NCBI RefSeq assembly: GCF_000521505.1
Contig: NZ_CP003915.1
Coordinates: 1,984,001 to 2,048,000, forward strand
Length of the DNA: 64,000 nt
Origin: Advenella mimigardefordensis DPN7
GTDB taxonomy: Bacteria > Pseudomonadota > Gammaproteobacteria > Burkholderiales > Burkholderiaceae_B
Direction: 5' to 3'
Shown: in pieces, positions 27,420 to 36,230 of the stretch
How positions within the stretch are numbered: position 1 is the stretch's first letter
How the letters are laid out: each line of letters starts with the position of its first letter
Position numbers and translations under genes: made by a program
The notes under the pieces: generated by a model
Told to the model about the DNA's origin: nothing
Seen by the model: the letters and a program-made list of their open reading frames with translations, nothing else
Database searches by the model: none

Positions 27420-28337
27420 TCAGGATAGTTGCAGGAGGCGCGAAAACGACTTGAGCATGGAAACCAGTTGTACTGCTTCCTTGCTGAGCCTTCGTCCTGC
27501 TTTGTAAATAATGCCCATTTCATAGTGAAATTGCAGCTGCTCTTTCACATTAATAGCACTTAATGAGTGAGCCGCCAAAGGATGATTCAGCAATGCAACT
27601 GGTAATCTTGCAACGCAATCAGATTCAAGAAGCATGGACATAGCACCGAACAAAGAATCCGAGACTGCCGCAATTCGTGGCCTTCCAAGACGTTGCCCCA
27701 GAAAGAGTTCCTGCACGCTTTCATCGAGTTGGGCTGATCTGGCAGGGTCACCAACGACGACCCATTCACAGTGCGCGAGCTCGTGTATGGAAGTCGCGTA
27801 TTGCAATGGATGGCCTTTTCTGGCGACGATGACTGCCGATGATTTATAAAGTACATCAACGCGCAAGTCGCGCGAATCCAGGTTGTCCGGAATGCGTGTT
27901 ACTGCTATGTCCAGGCGATTATCCCGAATTGCAGCGACCAGTTCGGACGCGGCCCGTCGGGTCAGGTGGATTGTCGCGTCCGGAAATGCAGCCCTGAAAT
28001 CTTTAAGCACTACAGGTGCCAGACGCAACGATGGGTCGATGGAAACCCCCAGCTTGACCTGAACCGGTATTGGATTTTTCAAACTATGCAGCCATTCCTC
28101 TGCACGATTTGTTTCCATGAGAATCGCTCTTGCATGATCCACGAATATTTCCCCTTCCGGCGTTAACACAATTCCCTTCGCGGTTCGTTGCAATAGTGAA
28201 ACGCCATACTCTTCTTCCAATCTTGACAGGCTTTTGGTGAGGCCAGCCTGTGAGACATTCAGCGCGCGAGCGGCCGCGCGGTAACCGCCGTTGGAAACCA
28301 CGGCAAGAAGATCATTTAATTGTTGTAATGTCATCAT
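27420..28337 (-). CDS. LysR-family regulator divergent from the aminotransferase operon
   Basis: This protein of about 305 residues has the HTH in YRAAARALNVSQAGLTKSLS and an effector-binding domain after it. It is divergent from the aminotransferase / ThDP enzyme / aldehyde dehydrogenase genes with about 90 bp between starts, so it is their likely regulator. Starts at 28337, 28334 and 28370 are all possible; none has a clear ribosome-binding site, and 28337 gives the family-typical MMTLQQLNDLLAV. A regulator of aromatic amino acid or arylpyruvate use is an inference from neighbours. Confidence 0.87.
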   Translation of the reverse strand: MMTLQQLNDLLAVVSNGGYRAAARALNVSQAGLTKSLSRLEEEYGVSLLQRTAKGIVLTPEGEIFVDHARAILMETNRAEEWLHSLKNPIPVQVKLGVSIDPSLRLAPVVLKDFRAAFPDATIHLTRRAASELVAAIRDNRLDIAVTRIPDNLDSRDLRVDVLYKSSAVIVARKGHPLQYATSIHELAHCEWVVVGDPARSAQLDESVQELFLGQRLGRPRIAAVSDSLFGAMSMLLESDCVARLPVALLNHPLAAHSLSAINVKEQLQFHYEMGIIYKAGRRLSKEAVQLVSMLKSFSRLLQLS

Positions 28338-28425
28338 GTGGATTGGAGTTAGTTGCAGGGTGATTTCCATAAGTTATCACGAACAAGTATAGACGCTGTT
28401 CAAAATTAAATATTACAAGCATCAT

Positions 28426-29562
28426 ATGCTTATGAAAAATCCTACCGATACTATCACTTATCCCGCACATATTGCGCCCCTCAATCCTTACATCCCCGGT
28501 GTGCCGATTGCAGATCTGGCTCGCCGCAAAAAAATAGATCCTGGAAAAATTGCAAAGCTGGCTTCCAATGAGAATCCGCTAGGCCCCAGCCCGGCTGCAC
28601 TGCAGGCACTGGCTGCAAAAAACATTGATTTTTCCCGATATCCGGATAACAACTGCACCGAACTGGTTAGCGCTCTGGCATTATTTCATGACGTGCCTGA
28701 AGAATGGATTGTGATCGGAGCCGGATCTGAGAGCGTGATTGCCAATACGGTTGCAACAGTACTTGCAGAGGGTCGCAAGACCGCTTATTCACAATTTTCA
28801 TTTCAGGCATATATCAACGCCGCGCAAAAGGTGGGGGCGCAACATATTGTGGTTCCTTCACCTGAGTTCGTTGTGGATCTTGATGCTCTATATAGCGTAG
28901 TAGATCAGGATCCCTCACTTATTTATATTGCCAATCCCGGCAATCCGACGGGTACATGCTTGAATCCGGGTGACCTGATGGACTTCATGAGCAAAATACC
29001 CAAACATATTGTGGTGTTGCTGGACGAAGCCTATTTCGAATTTTTGCCGGATTCATTTCGACCCGACTCCATTGTCTGGGTAAGACTCTTTCCCAATCTG
29101 ATCATTACCAGAACCTTCTCCAAAGCATATGGATTAGCCGGTTTGCGCATAGGCTATGGCATTGCTCAGCAAGGCTTAGCCGATATGTTGAGGCGAGTCC
29201 GTCCGCCATTTACGGTTTCGGAATCGGCTCAGATCGCTGCGATCGCAGCGTTGCAGGATACGACATTTCTTGAAAACACGCTGAGGATCAATCAGGAGAG
29301 CAAGAGTCTGCTTACCGACGGTTTGCGTGCCAGAGGGTATAGATACCTGGAGTCTGAAACGAATTTTTTGCTGGTTAACGTAGGCGACGGTGTGGCCTGG
29401 ACACGTGCAATGGAAAAGCACGGGCTGATCGTACGTCCTGTTAATTCATATGGATTACCGGCATGGGTACGAATCAGTCTTGGTATGCCGGATGAAATGC
29501 GAAGACTGTTTGATGCTATGGATACATTTACACCGAACTCCGTAGAGGACGTTTCCCTTTAA
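28426..29562 (+). CDS. HisC-like fold type I aminotransferase
   Basis: This 378-residue class I/II PLP aminotransferase resembles histidinol-phosphate aminotransferase: KLASNENPLGPSP near residue 46, NPGNPTGT near 180, DEAYFEF, and the PLP lysine in TRTFSKAYGLAGLRIG. A second HisC in the window (62760-63833) sits among housekeeping genes, so this copy is likely catabolic. HisC-like enzymes often accept tyrosine and phenylalanine. With the next two genes it can form an aminotransferase, decarboxylase, aldehyde dehydrogenase series (amino acid to arylacetate). Substrate is inferred. Confidence 0.87.
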   Translation: MLMKNPTDTITYPAHIAPLNPYIPGVPIADLARRKKIDPGKIAKLASNENPLGPSPAALQALAAKNIDFSRYPDNNCTELVSALALFHDVPEEWIVIGAGSESVIANTVATVLAEGRKTAYSQFSFQAYINAAQKVGAQHIVVPSPEFVVDLDALYSVVDQDPSLIYIANPGNPTGTCLNPGDLMDFMSKIPKHIVVLLDEAYFEFLPDSFRPDSIVWVRLFPNLIITRTFSKAYGLAGLRIGYGIAQQGLADMLRRVRPPFTVSESAQIAAIAALQDTTFLENTLRINQESKSLLTDGLRARGYRYLESETNFLLVNVGDGVAWTRAMEKHGLIVRPVNSYGLPAWVRISLGMPDEMRRLFDAMDTFTPNSVEDVSL

Positions 29563-29582
29563 TTATTTCACCAACAACAAAT

Positions 29583-31277
29583 ATGAACGAGACACAAACT
29601 ATCACCGGCGGGCAAGCGCTGGTATCCAATCTGATCAACAAGCAAGTTGAAGACCTGTTTATGATCCCAGGCATTCAGCTGGACTGGGCGGTTGATGCCC
29701 TCAGACAACGCAGTGATGCTGTACGCCTCTATATTCCCCGGCACGAACAGACTACCACCTACATGGCAGACGGCTACTACCGGGCAACTGGAAAAGTTGG
29801 TGCTGCGATGGTGGTTCCCGGCCCTGGTGCGCTGAATGCCGGTGCAGGTTTGGCAACCGCTTACGCCTCAAATTCCAAAGTCCTGTTCATTACGGGGCAA
29901 ATACATTCTTCGGGTATCGGCAAGGGCTGCGGTCTTCTGCATGAGATCAAGGATCAGACTGGCTTCGTGCGTGGCCTGACCAAATGGAATCATTTAGTCT
30001 CTTCGGCACAAGACATTGCACCGTCAGTTGATCAGGCATTTCATCAATTGCAATCTGGTCGCCCACGCCCCGTAGGGCTTGAAATTCCACATGATTTCCT
30101 GAGCGAGCGATTATCCGGGCAATTCGAATCGGATACCGCGCCGTTGCCATTGCAGTCAACGTGCCTGGAAGAGAGTTTCGTATCCGAGCTGGATCAGGCC
30201 GCACAACTGATAGATCAGGCACGTTTTCCGGTGATCTATGTTGGAGGAGGTATCATTTCCAGTAATGCGACTGAAGAATTAGCAGTGTTGGCCAATAAAA
30301 TTCATGCACCGGTAGTCATGAGTGATAATGGCCGGGGAGCATTGAGTGACAGACATCCACTGGCGATGAATGCCTTAGCAGGCCGCGCTGTCTTCCAACA
30401 TGCAGATGTGGTTCTGGTTATTGGTAGCCGGTTTGTTGACGCCTTGACGCCTACCTTATCCTGGCCAGCAGGACGTATTCGCTTTATCCATATCAATATT
30501 GATGCCGACGATCTTGGATCGCCCCGTACGCCTGAGATTGCCATTGCCGCTGATGCTGCACTGGTGTTACCGATATTGTGTGAGCGTGTTACGTCTCGCA
30601 TGGTGATCTCAGCCGAGAAAGCGCAGGATGTGAAAGCCTGGGCGCAAAGGCAGATCGATCAGATTGAACCACAAGCGTCATATATAAGAGCCTTGAGACA
30701 AGCCATTCCAGAAGACGGTATTTTTGTGAATGAGTTGACGCAGGTTGGATATTTGGCCCGTATCGCATATCCGGTCTACGAATCCCGCAGTTATATCGGT
30801 CCAGGATATCAAGGAACCCTGGGCTACGGTTTTCCCGTAGCTCTGGGCGCTGCTGTGGGAGCCAAAGGTCGTCGCGTAGTGTCCATTACCGGAGATGGCG
30901 GCTTCGGCTGGAATCTGCAGGAGCTTGCTACGGCACAGCGATACAAGTTGCCAATTACATTGATCGTATTCAATGACGGCCATTATGGAAATGTACGAGC
31001 CATTCAGAAGCGGGAGTTCGGCGCCGAGGTCGCTGTCGATTTGGCCAATCCCGATTTCGGTCTGCTTGCCAGAGCATTTGGTGTTGCATTCGAATCTGTC
31101 GATACACCCGAAGCGTTGAGTGGCGCGGTAAGGCAGGCTAATTCACATGATGGGCCTGTCATGATCGAAGTTAAAATCGGCGTCGTACCCAGCCCCTGGC
31201 ATCTGCTGCGGTTGCAACCAATGAAAGGCATGACGGGTCCTGCAGCACCGGTAAATCCCTTGGGTGAGGTGGTCTGA
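29583..31277 (+). CDS. ThDP-dependent enzyme, acetolactate synthase/2-oxo acid decarboxylase family
   Basis: This 564-residue enzyme has three ThDP domains. The catalytic Glu of the Pyr domain is in YIPRHEQTT (about residue 53), and the PP domain has the motif GDGGFGWNLQEL with NDGHYGN, which binds diphosphate and Mg. The family covers acetolactate synthases, arylpyruvate and benzoylformate decarboxylases. No small regulatory subunit is nearby, and the next gene is an aldehyde dehydrogenase, so decarboxylation of a 2-oxo acid is more likely than acetolactate formation. Its TGA overlaps the next ATG (TGATG). Confidence 0.85.
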   Translation: MNETQTITGGQALVSNLINKQVEDLFMIPGIQLDWAVDALRQRSDAVRLYIPRHEQTTTYMADGYYRATGKVGAAMVVPGPGALNAGAGLATAYASNSKVLFITGQIHSSGIGKGCGLLHEIKDQTGFVRGLTKWNHLVSSAQDIAPSVDQAFHQLQSGRPRPVGLEIPHDFLSERLSGQFESDTAPLPLQSTCLEESFVSELDQAAQLIDQARFPVIYVGGGIISSNATEELAVLANKIHAPVVMSDNGRGALSDRHPLAMNALAGRAVFQHADVVLVIGSRFVDALTPTLSWPAGRIRFIHINIDADDLGSPRTPEIAIAADAALVLPILCERVTSRMVISAEKAQDVKAWAQRQIDQIEPQASYIRALRQAIPEDGIFVNELTQVGYLARIAYPVYESRSYIGPGYQGTLGYGFPVALGAAVGAKGRRVVSITGDGGFGWNLQELATAQRYKLPITLIVFNDGHYGNVRAIQKREFGAEVAVDLANPDFGLLARAFGVAFESVDTPEALSGAVRQANSHDGPVMIEVKIGVVPSPWHLLRLQPMKGMTGPAAPVNPLGEVV

Positions 31278-32695
31278 TGTACTTATACAGCAAATTCTAT
31301 TCTGATGGCGAATTTAAATCCGCTACCGGTGCGATACATTTAGATGTTGTCAATCCATCCACGGGCCAGAAAATAGCAGATGTCGCGACATGCTCGTCTA
31401 TTGATGTTGAGCAGGCAGTGCAAAGCGCCCGTAGAGGCTTCGAAGTATGGTCCAAATCCAGTGTTGCTGAGCGCAGACGGGTCCTGTATGAGCTGCGAGA
31501 CCAGATCACTGCAGCAGCTGACCGAGCCGTATTGTTGCTTGCCCAGGAAATGGGATGCCCGGTATGGCTCGGGAAGAATATGCAGTTGCCCATGGCGCTG
31601 AAGGGATTGGAACTCGCTGCTGAGGGATTGGATCAAATAAAGTGGCAAGAAAAAATCGGAAATGGCATCGTCGAAAAAGTTCCCTGCGGTGTCGTCGTTG
31701 CTATAACGCCCTGGAATTTTCCATTCCATCAGATTGTGGCTAAAGTAGCTGCGGCTATCGCAGCAGGTTGCGCAGTCGTCTTGAAGCCAAGCGAAGTCGC
31801 GCCGGGAGCGGCACAGGTTTTCATGGAAGCGGTAAATGCGGCTGGTATTCCGGCTGGCGTAGTCAATCTCGTGTGGGGCGGCCCGGCAGTAGGCGAGCAA
31901 CTGGTGACCCATCCACTTGTCGATCGCATCAGTTTTACTGGCTCCACGCAAGTGGGCAGGCGTATTATGGCGAGCGCCGCAGAGGGCATCAAACCCGTCA
32001 CGCTGGAACTTGGTGGCAAATCGGCTGCTATCCTTCTTGATGACGCAGATATAGAGAAATCTGTTGCGTCGGTCACGCGGTTGTCTCTCGCTAATTCCGG
32101 GCAAGCCTGCGTGAGCCAATCCAGACTGATTGCTCCACGACACCGAGTGACCGACATTATAGACCATTGGCGCGCTTGTGCTTCCCAATGGCCTTTAGGT
32201 AATCCGACGGACGAGACCACTCGTTTAGGGCCTGTTGCAACGTCGATGCAGCATGCGCGCGTGCTTGGCATGATTGAGTTTGCTCAAAATCGGGGAGCGG
32301 CTTTGGTCGCCGGTGGAATCGACAGGCCCGTGTCACTCAATCAAGGTTTTTACGTACAGCCAACACTTCTAGCCAATGTATCGCAGGATATGGAGATTGC
32401 CCAGGAAGAAATTTTTGGGCCGGTTCTGGCGATAATGCCTTACGACACTGAAGATCAGGCCATTGATATTGCAAACTCGACGCGATATGGCTTATCCGGG
32501 GCAGTATGGTCGCGTGACGCCGAGCATGCATTGGCGGTTGCCCGACGCATGAAAACCGGACAGGTTGTGATCAACGGGGCTACTCAAAATCTGGCAACAC
32601 CATTCGGTGGTTGCGGTTGGTCCGGTTTTGGCCGGGAGAATGGACGTTTTGGTATAGAGGAGATGTTGAACTATCGATCCTTGCATTCTGCCTGA
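31277..32695 (+). CDS. Aldehyde dehydrogenase
   Basis: This 472-residue NAD-dependent aldehyde dehydrogenase has a TPWNFPFHQIV cofactor loop, the ELGGKSAA glutamate motif, and the catalytic cysteine in NSGQACVSQSR. It overlaps the ThDP enzyme gene by one base, so aldehyde made there is probably oxidised here. In a tyrosine or phenylalanine route this would be arylacetaldehyde to arylacetate. A hairpin with a bulge lies at 32747-32772 (AGCGGACTGC / GCAG-AT-TCCGCT) about 50 bp past the stop; no T-run follows. Confidence 0.87.
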   Translation: MYLYSKFYSDGEFKSATGAIHLDVVNPSTGQKIADVATCSSIDVEQAVQSARRGFEVWSKSSVAERRRVLYELRDQITAAADRAVLLLAQEMGCPVWLGKNMQLPMALKGLELAAEGLDQIKWQEKIGNGIVEKVPCGVVVAITPWNFPFHQIVAKVAAAIAAGCAVVLKPSEVAPGAAQVFMEAVNAAGIPAGVVNLVWGGPAVGEQLVTHPLVDRISFTGSTQVGRRIMASAAEGIKPVTLELGGKSAAILLDDADIEKSVASVTRLSLANSGQACVSQSRLIAPRHRVTDIIDHWRACASQWPLGNPTDETTRLGPVATSMQHARVLGMIEFAQNRGAALVAGGIDRPVSLNQGFYVQPTLLANVSQDMEIAQEEIFGPVLAIMPYDTEDQAIDIANSTRYGLSGAVWSRDAEHALAVARRMKTGQVVINGATQNLATPFGGCGWSGFGRENGRFGIEEMLNYRSLHSA

Positions 32696-32830
32696 CACAG
32701 CAAAGGTTGTTGAATCAGGACTTGTGCCGGATTGTGGAGAAGTAATAGCGGACTGCGCAGGCAGATTCCGCTAAAGGCATTGTCGGGTCATATTATTTTG
32801 CCCGTGCGTGTTGGCCGATTTTTAGCGATG

Positions 32831-32876
32831 AAGGTACTGAGGTGCCTTGCATTCGCAAGGCGTGTTTGGATACCTT
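32831..32876. terminator. Two-tier stem-loop between convergent genes
   Basis: AAGGTA/TACCTT (32831-32836, 32871-32876) form an outer stem. Inside lies GCCTTGC/GCAAGGC (32844-32850, 32855-32861) with an ATTC loop. Located between the convergent aldehyde dehydrogenase and Bug genes, it could mark the 3' ends of both. No T-run is present. The rest of this 252-bp gap shows nothing beyond the bulged hairpin at 32747-32772. Confidence 0.35.
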
Positions 32877-32947
32877 CCGATATATGCGATCTGGCAGAAT
32901 CCGCTTGACTGGTGGATAACTGTCAGATCTTGCCCGATTATGTCAAT

Positions 32948-33919
32948 CTATTTTTCAGATGGCGGCATTTCCTTTATGACCTGCGCCCACTTATCGGACT
33001 CCTGGGTAATGAAGGATTGGAACGATTTTGCGTCCGCAAATGCCGGTTCAACGGCAATTTTGACAAATTGACTCTGCAGTGAAGGATTGGCTATCGCCTC
33101 ACTTACCGCGTAAGACAATTTGTCGCGAATCGCAACTGGTGTTTTTGCCGGAACAAATAATCCCATCCACCCGGATGCTGAATAGCCCTTAATTCCGGCT
33201 TCGTCAATAGTGGGTATGTCCGGCGCGACTTTACTGCGACTGGCGCTTGTCACTCCCAGGGCTGTTAGCTTTCCGGCTCTGATGTGCGGATAGGCTGAGG
33301 TCAGATCAACGACGGCGGCCGGAATATAACCGCCCAGCAGATCGGTAACCGCAGGGCCGCTGCCTTTATAAGGTACTGCCAATAACTGTACCTGAGCCAT
33401 GTTTGCAAGCAATTGGCCGGCAAGATGCTGGGATGTGTACTGGCCTGCATGTCCAAATGAAACAGTACCTGGGGAGCTACGCGCAGCCTTCAGCAATGCC
33501 TGTAAATTGGGATATCCGTTGGAAACATTGGAAACCAGAACCAGCGGAATATCTGCCAGTTTTGCAACCGGAGCGAGATCTCGCTCGGGCTTCAGGGGAG
33601 GCGCGTCCGGCAGATGAGGGCTGACGGCGATCGCGCCAGTAGCACCCAGGCCAATTGCGTAGCCATCGGCGGGCATTTTCGAGAGCGCCATCAGACCAAG
33701 CGATCCACCCGCTCCTGGTTTATTTTCCACGACTACAGGTTGACCCAGGCTGGAAGAGAGTTCGCGACCGACTGCTCTTGCAATCAGATCAGCAGATGCG
33801 CCAGGCGCAAACGGAACAATGAGTGTAATGGGCTTTTCAGGATAGCTCTGGGCCGTTGCGCCATGTGACACAACGGCAAGGCTTGCGCCTAGCACAGCAC
33901 GGAATAGGGAAGTGAACAT
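32948..33919 (-). CDS. Bug/TctC-type periplasmic receptor (second of tandem pair)
   Basis: This 323-residue receptor has a Sec signal peptide (to about VSHGATAQS), then YPEKPITLIVPFAPGASADLIAR, ENKPGAGGSLG and DLLGGYIPAAVVD. AAGGAG precedes the start, which lies 15 bp after the stop of the other receptor gene, so both are in one transcript. The upstream operator sites suggest control by the nearby IclR protein, linking the pair to the dioxygenase operon. No TctAB in the vicinity. Confidence 0.88.
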   Translation of the reverse strand: MFTSLFRAVLGASLAVVSHGATAQSYPEKPITLIVPFAPGASADLIARAVGRELSSSLGQPVVVENKPGAGGSLGLMALSKMPADGYAIGLGATGAIAVSPHLPDAPPLKPERDLAPVAKLADIPLVLVSNVSNGYPNLQALLKAARSSPGTVSFGHAGQYTSQHLAGQLLANMAQVQLLAVPYKGSGPAVTDLLGGYIPAAVVDLTSAYPHIRAGKLTALGVTSASRSKVAPDIPTIDEAGIKGYSASGWMGLFVPAKTPVAIRDKLSYAVSEAIANPSLQSQFVKIAVEPAFADAKSFQSFITQESDKWAQVIKEMPPSEK

Positions 33920-33934
33920 TATGGCTCCTTGGCA

Positions 33935-34939
33935 TTATTCAGGTTTGAGGTGTGCTGATGTGGCCACCTTATCCCATCGGGCAATATCCTGAACAATACG
34001 CTGACCGAGCGCGGCGGAATCGGCATCGCCCGGATCCATGCCAAGAGAGTGCAATTTCTGGATGAGTTCCTTATCTTTCAGAATGTCCGTTACAGCGCTG
34101 CGCAATTTTGCCAGTACGGGTTCAGGTGTTCCCTTTGGGGCCATTAAGGCTGTCCAAATGGTGACGTCGTAGCCAGGATATCCATTTTCTGCTACGGTCG
34201 GTATATCAGGAAAGGCGGCTGAGCGTTTCCCGGTTGTCACTGCGAGGGCACGCAGCTTGCCTGCCTTCACTTGTGGTGCGATGGCGGCACTGTCCAGAAC
34301 ACCTACCTGAATTTCCTGGCCTAGGAGAGCCGTGACCACCGGGCCTGATCCGCGGTACGAAATATGGTTGAATTTGATTCCGGATGCTTCTGAGAGTGTT
34401 TCTGCGACAAGTTGAAATGAAGACGAGGCAACACCGTGATCAAGTTGGCCATCTTTATGATTTTTGCCGTATTGCTCGAGCTCTTTAAGATTCTTTACCG
34501 GCAGTGCACTTGGAACAGTCACAATCAGCGGGAAAGAGCCGAGTAAGGCGATAGGCTCGAGATCTTTTACGGGATCATACGATATCGACTTCATCATAAT
34601 GGGATTAACGGTAAGTCCGCCACTGGATGATACCAGAAGCGTATAGCCGTCCGGTTTTGCTTTAGCCACATAACCAGTGCCGATAGCAGAACTGGCCCCG
34701 GGTTTATTTTCAACGACAAAACTTTGTTTCAGGTGCTCTTGCAACTTGGCCGAAATAAGACGTGCCAGTATATCGTTGGTTCCGCCGGGGGCAAAACCAA
34801 CAACGATATTTACTGCGTGGTCGGGGTATGTGTCAGCGGCAAGCGCCGACTGGCTACAGACTGACAGTGCGGTACCCGCAATGGCTGCACAGATCGCGTG
34901 AAGGGACGCCCGACGGGTTCGGGAGTAACGGTTGAACAT
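33935..34939 (-). CDS. Bug/TctC-type periplasmic receptor (first of tandem pair)
   Basis: This 334-residue receptor has an R-rich signal peptide (MFNRYSRTRRASLH then a hydrophobic run ending near ALAAD). Pocket motifs are NIVVGFAPGGTNDILAR and ENKPGASSAIG. The start at 34939 is preferred to 34972 because GAGGAGA lies seven bases before it. Two TCCG-N5-CGGA palindromes lie at 34977-34993 and 35046-35060 upstream. Related receptors bind aromatic carboxylates such as terephthalate; that function here is inferred. Confidence 0.88.
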   Translation of the reverse strand: MFNRYSRTRRASLHAICAAIAGTALSVCSQSALAADTYPDHAVNIVVGFAPGGTNDILARLISAKLQEHLKQSFVVENKPGASSAIGTGYVAKAKPDGYTLLVSSSGGLTVNPIMMKSISYDPVKDLEPIALLGSFPLIVTVPSALPVKNLKELEQYGKNHKDGQLDHGVASSSFQLVAETLSEASGIKFNHISYRGSGPVVTALLGQEIQVGVLDSAAIAPQVKAGKLRALAVTTGKRSAAFPDIPTVAENGYPGYDVTIWTALMAPKGTPEPVLAKLRSAVTDILKDKELIQKLHSLGMDPGDADSAALGQRIVQDIARWDKVATSAHLKPE

Positions 34940-34976
34940 GGAATGTCTCCTCTGTTTATTCGAACTAATCAATAAA

Positions 34977-34993
34977 TATCCGTCAAGCGGATA
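34977..34993. promoter_or_regulatory. IclR-type operator candidate, Bug side, proximal
   Basis: This is a perfect palindrome TATCCG-TCAAG-CGGATA, 38 bp before the Bug start. It has the same TCCG-N5-CGGA core and 5-bp spacer as the sites before the dioxygenase operon. Confidence 0.6.
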
Positions 34994-35045
34994 TCAGTCC
35001 ATTTTCGGATAGTTCTTGATGTGGGTCAATTATTTTGATAATAAA

Positions 35046-35060
35046 GTCCGTCTGTCGGAC
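35046..35060. promoter_or_regulatory. IclR-type operator candidate, Bug side, distal
   Basis: This is a perfect palindrome GTCCG-TCTGT-CGGAC with the same core and spacing as the proximal site, whose centre is 68 bp away. Confidence 0.6.
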
Positions 35061-35192
35061 ATGATATTCTTGATCATTAAGTTCCATCACAGCAAAGGAC
35101 TAGCAGGGACGCGAGCGCGGCGACTGCTCAGAAAGACCCCGTTTTTACATAGACAAAGAGGATTTTGCTTATCGGGTTAACTGGCGAACAAG

Positions 35193-35263
35193 ATAAAAGA
35201 GGGTAATTGATACGCGTGGGCATGCGAAAAAAGCCGAGTTTCGCATTGCCCTTGCAATTACCC
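35193..35263 (-). terminator. Two-tier hairpin, probable terminator of the iclR-type gene
   Basis: The outer arms GGGTAATTG (35201-35209) and CAATTACCC (35255-35263) are perfect. The inner arms GGGCATGCGAAA (35218-35229) and TTTCGCATTGCCC (35239-35251) pair with one bulged base. Read on the minus strand the outer stem is followed by TCTTTTAT, which would serve as a U-rich tail about 110 bp after the regulator stop. Confidence 0.45.
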
Positions 35264-35374
35264 CGGTTGCACAGGTTTATGCCCATCACCTGGGTATCTA
35301 TTCATTTGCCGATCGTTTGTTTTTAGTTTAAGTGAGTTAATTTGATCTGCTTGTAAACAATGCAGACGCAATAA

Positions 35375-36142
35375 TCACGATGGCGTGTTTGAGTATCCGA
35401 GCATGTTTGACAGGATGGCCGATTCACTTTTGAGCAGTTGAGCAAGTTGCTTCAGTTTATTTGCATTGAGCCTCACTTCGGGGCCGAAGATGCCAATGGA
35501 ACCGGCGACCGCAGCGTTTCGGTCAAAAAAAGGAACAGCAATCGCGACCGCACCAGAGATGAGTTCATTGTGACTAGTGGCATAGCCACGTCTGCGCGTC
35601 TGAGTCAGACCATCCTGCAGTATTTTGAGATCAATATCAGAATCCTGGACATAGCGTTGCAGCTCGTCTTCTGTGGTTGGTAAATACGCCAGAATGGCCC
35701 GGCCGGAAGCACCACGCACGATACGTTCCGTGTAGCCGACGCCTCTTTTGAAATTAAGAGGTTGTGGGCTGGGTAGCTCTGCGACACAAAGACGCAGATG
35801 ACCTTGCGGAACAAACATGGCAACAGTTTCTCCCGTTTCACGCCAGATTTTCTGGAGTATGGGATTGGCTATCTGGGATAAGTCCAGACTCGAACTCCAG
35901 ATATGAGCCAATCTGGCAACGGAGGGGCCAAGGCGGAAGCGTTGTGGTTCCCCAACGGACACCAGGAATCCGTGTTCCTCAAGGGTATACAGCAGGCGAT
36001 AGAGCGTGGGCCGAGATAGATCAACCCGCTTTAGCAATTCGCCGGGAGAAAGCTCGACATCCTGTGAGGTAAATGCAAGCAGAATTTCCAATGCGCGGCC
36101 TACCGCACGTACGTTTTCATTTTTTTCGACGGGTTTCACCAT
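35375..36142 (-). CDS. IclR-family transcriptional regulator
   Basis: This 255-residue regulator has an N-terminal winged HTH (RALEILLAFTSQDVELSPGELL, then DLSRPTLYRLLYTLEEHGFL) and a GAF-like effector domain with RGASGRAILAYLP and RRGYATSHNELI. IclR proteins bind short palindromes and often respond to aromatic acids (PcaR, PobR, MhpR types). It is divergent from the dioxygenase operon across 127 bp holding three TCCG-N5-CGGA sites, and two similar sites precede the Bug pair, so it probably controls both. Whether it activates or represses is not visible. Confidence 0.9.
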   Translation of the reverse strand: MVKPVEKNENVRAVGRALEILLAFTSQDVELSPGELLKRVDLSRPTLYRLLYTLEEHGFLVSVGEPQRFRLGPSVARLAHIWSSSLDLSQIANPILQKIWRETGETVAMFVPQGHLRLCVAELPSPQPLNFKRGVGYTERIVRGASGRAILAYLPTTEDELQRYVQDSDIDLKILQDGLTQTRRRGYATSHNELISGAVAIAVPFFDRNAAVAGSIGIFGPEVRLNANKLKQLAQLLKSESAILSNMLGYSNTPS

Positions 36143-36182
36143 GGTTGTAGCTCCTGTTTCTGCGAATTATAAACCGTAATTT

Positions 36183-36197
36183 GTCCGCCAGGCAGAC
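36183..36197. promoter_or_regulatory. IclR-type operator candidate 1 before the dioxygenase operon
   Basis: GTCCG-CCAGG-CAGAC, a palindrome with one mismatch, ends three bases before the -35 box. Confidence 0.5.
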
Positions 36198-36200
36198 ATG

Positions 36201-36230
36201 TTGACAAATAATTAAATATATCCGTACAAT
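36201..36230 (+). promoter_or_regulatory. Sigma-70 promoter of the dioxygenase operon
   Basis: TTGACA (36201-36206), an 18-bp spacer and TACAAT (36225-36230) form a near-consensus promoter. The start of transcription is expected near 36237, giving a leader of about 33 nt before the reductase ATG. Confidence 0.65.

Larger units (their letters stand above)
34940..35374. other. 435-bp gap between Bug pair and iclR-type gene
   Basis: No gene is supported here. It holds two palindromic operator candidates near the Bug start and a large two-tier hairpin at 35201-35263. The remaining part is AT-rich and shows no ORF with coding features. Confidence 0.6.

Noticed and set aside
29583..31277. Annotation as biosynthetic acetolactate synthase (ilvB)
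   Set aside because: No ilvN partner and catabolic neighbours; kept at family level instead.
34996..35011. A sixth IclR-like site, TCCATTTTCGGA
   Set aside because: The spacer is one base shorter than in the other five sites, so it was not counted.
35201..35263. Integron attC site
   Set aside because: The double-stem form is suggestive, but no integrase gene, no gene cassette and no clear RYYYAAC/GTTRRRY core pairs are present; a terminator explains it better.
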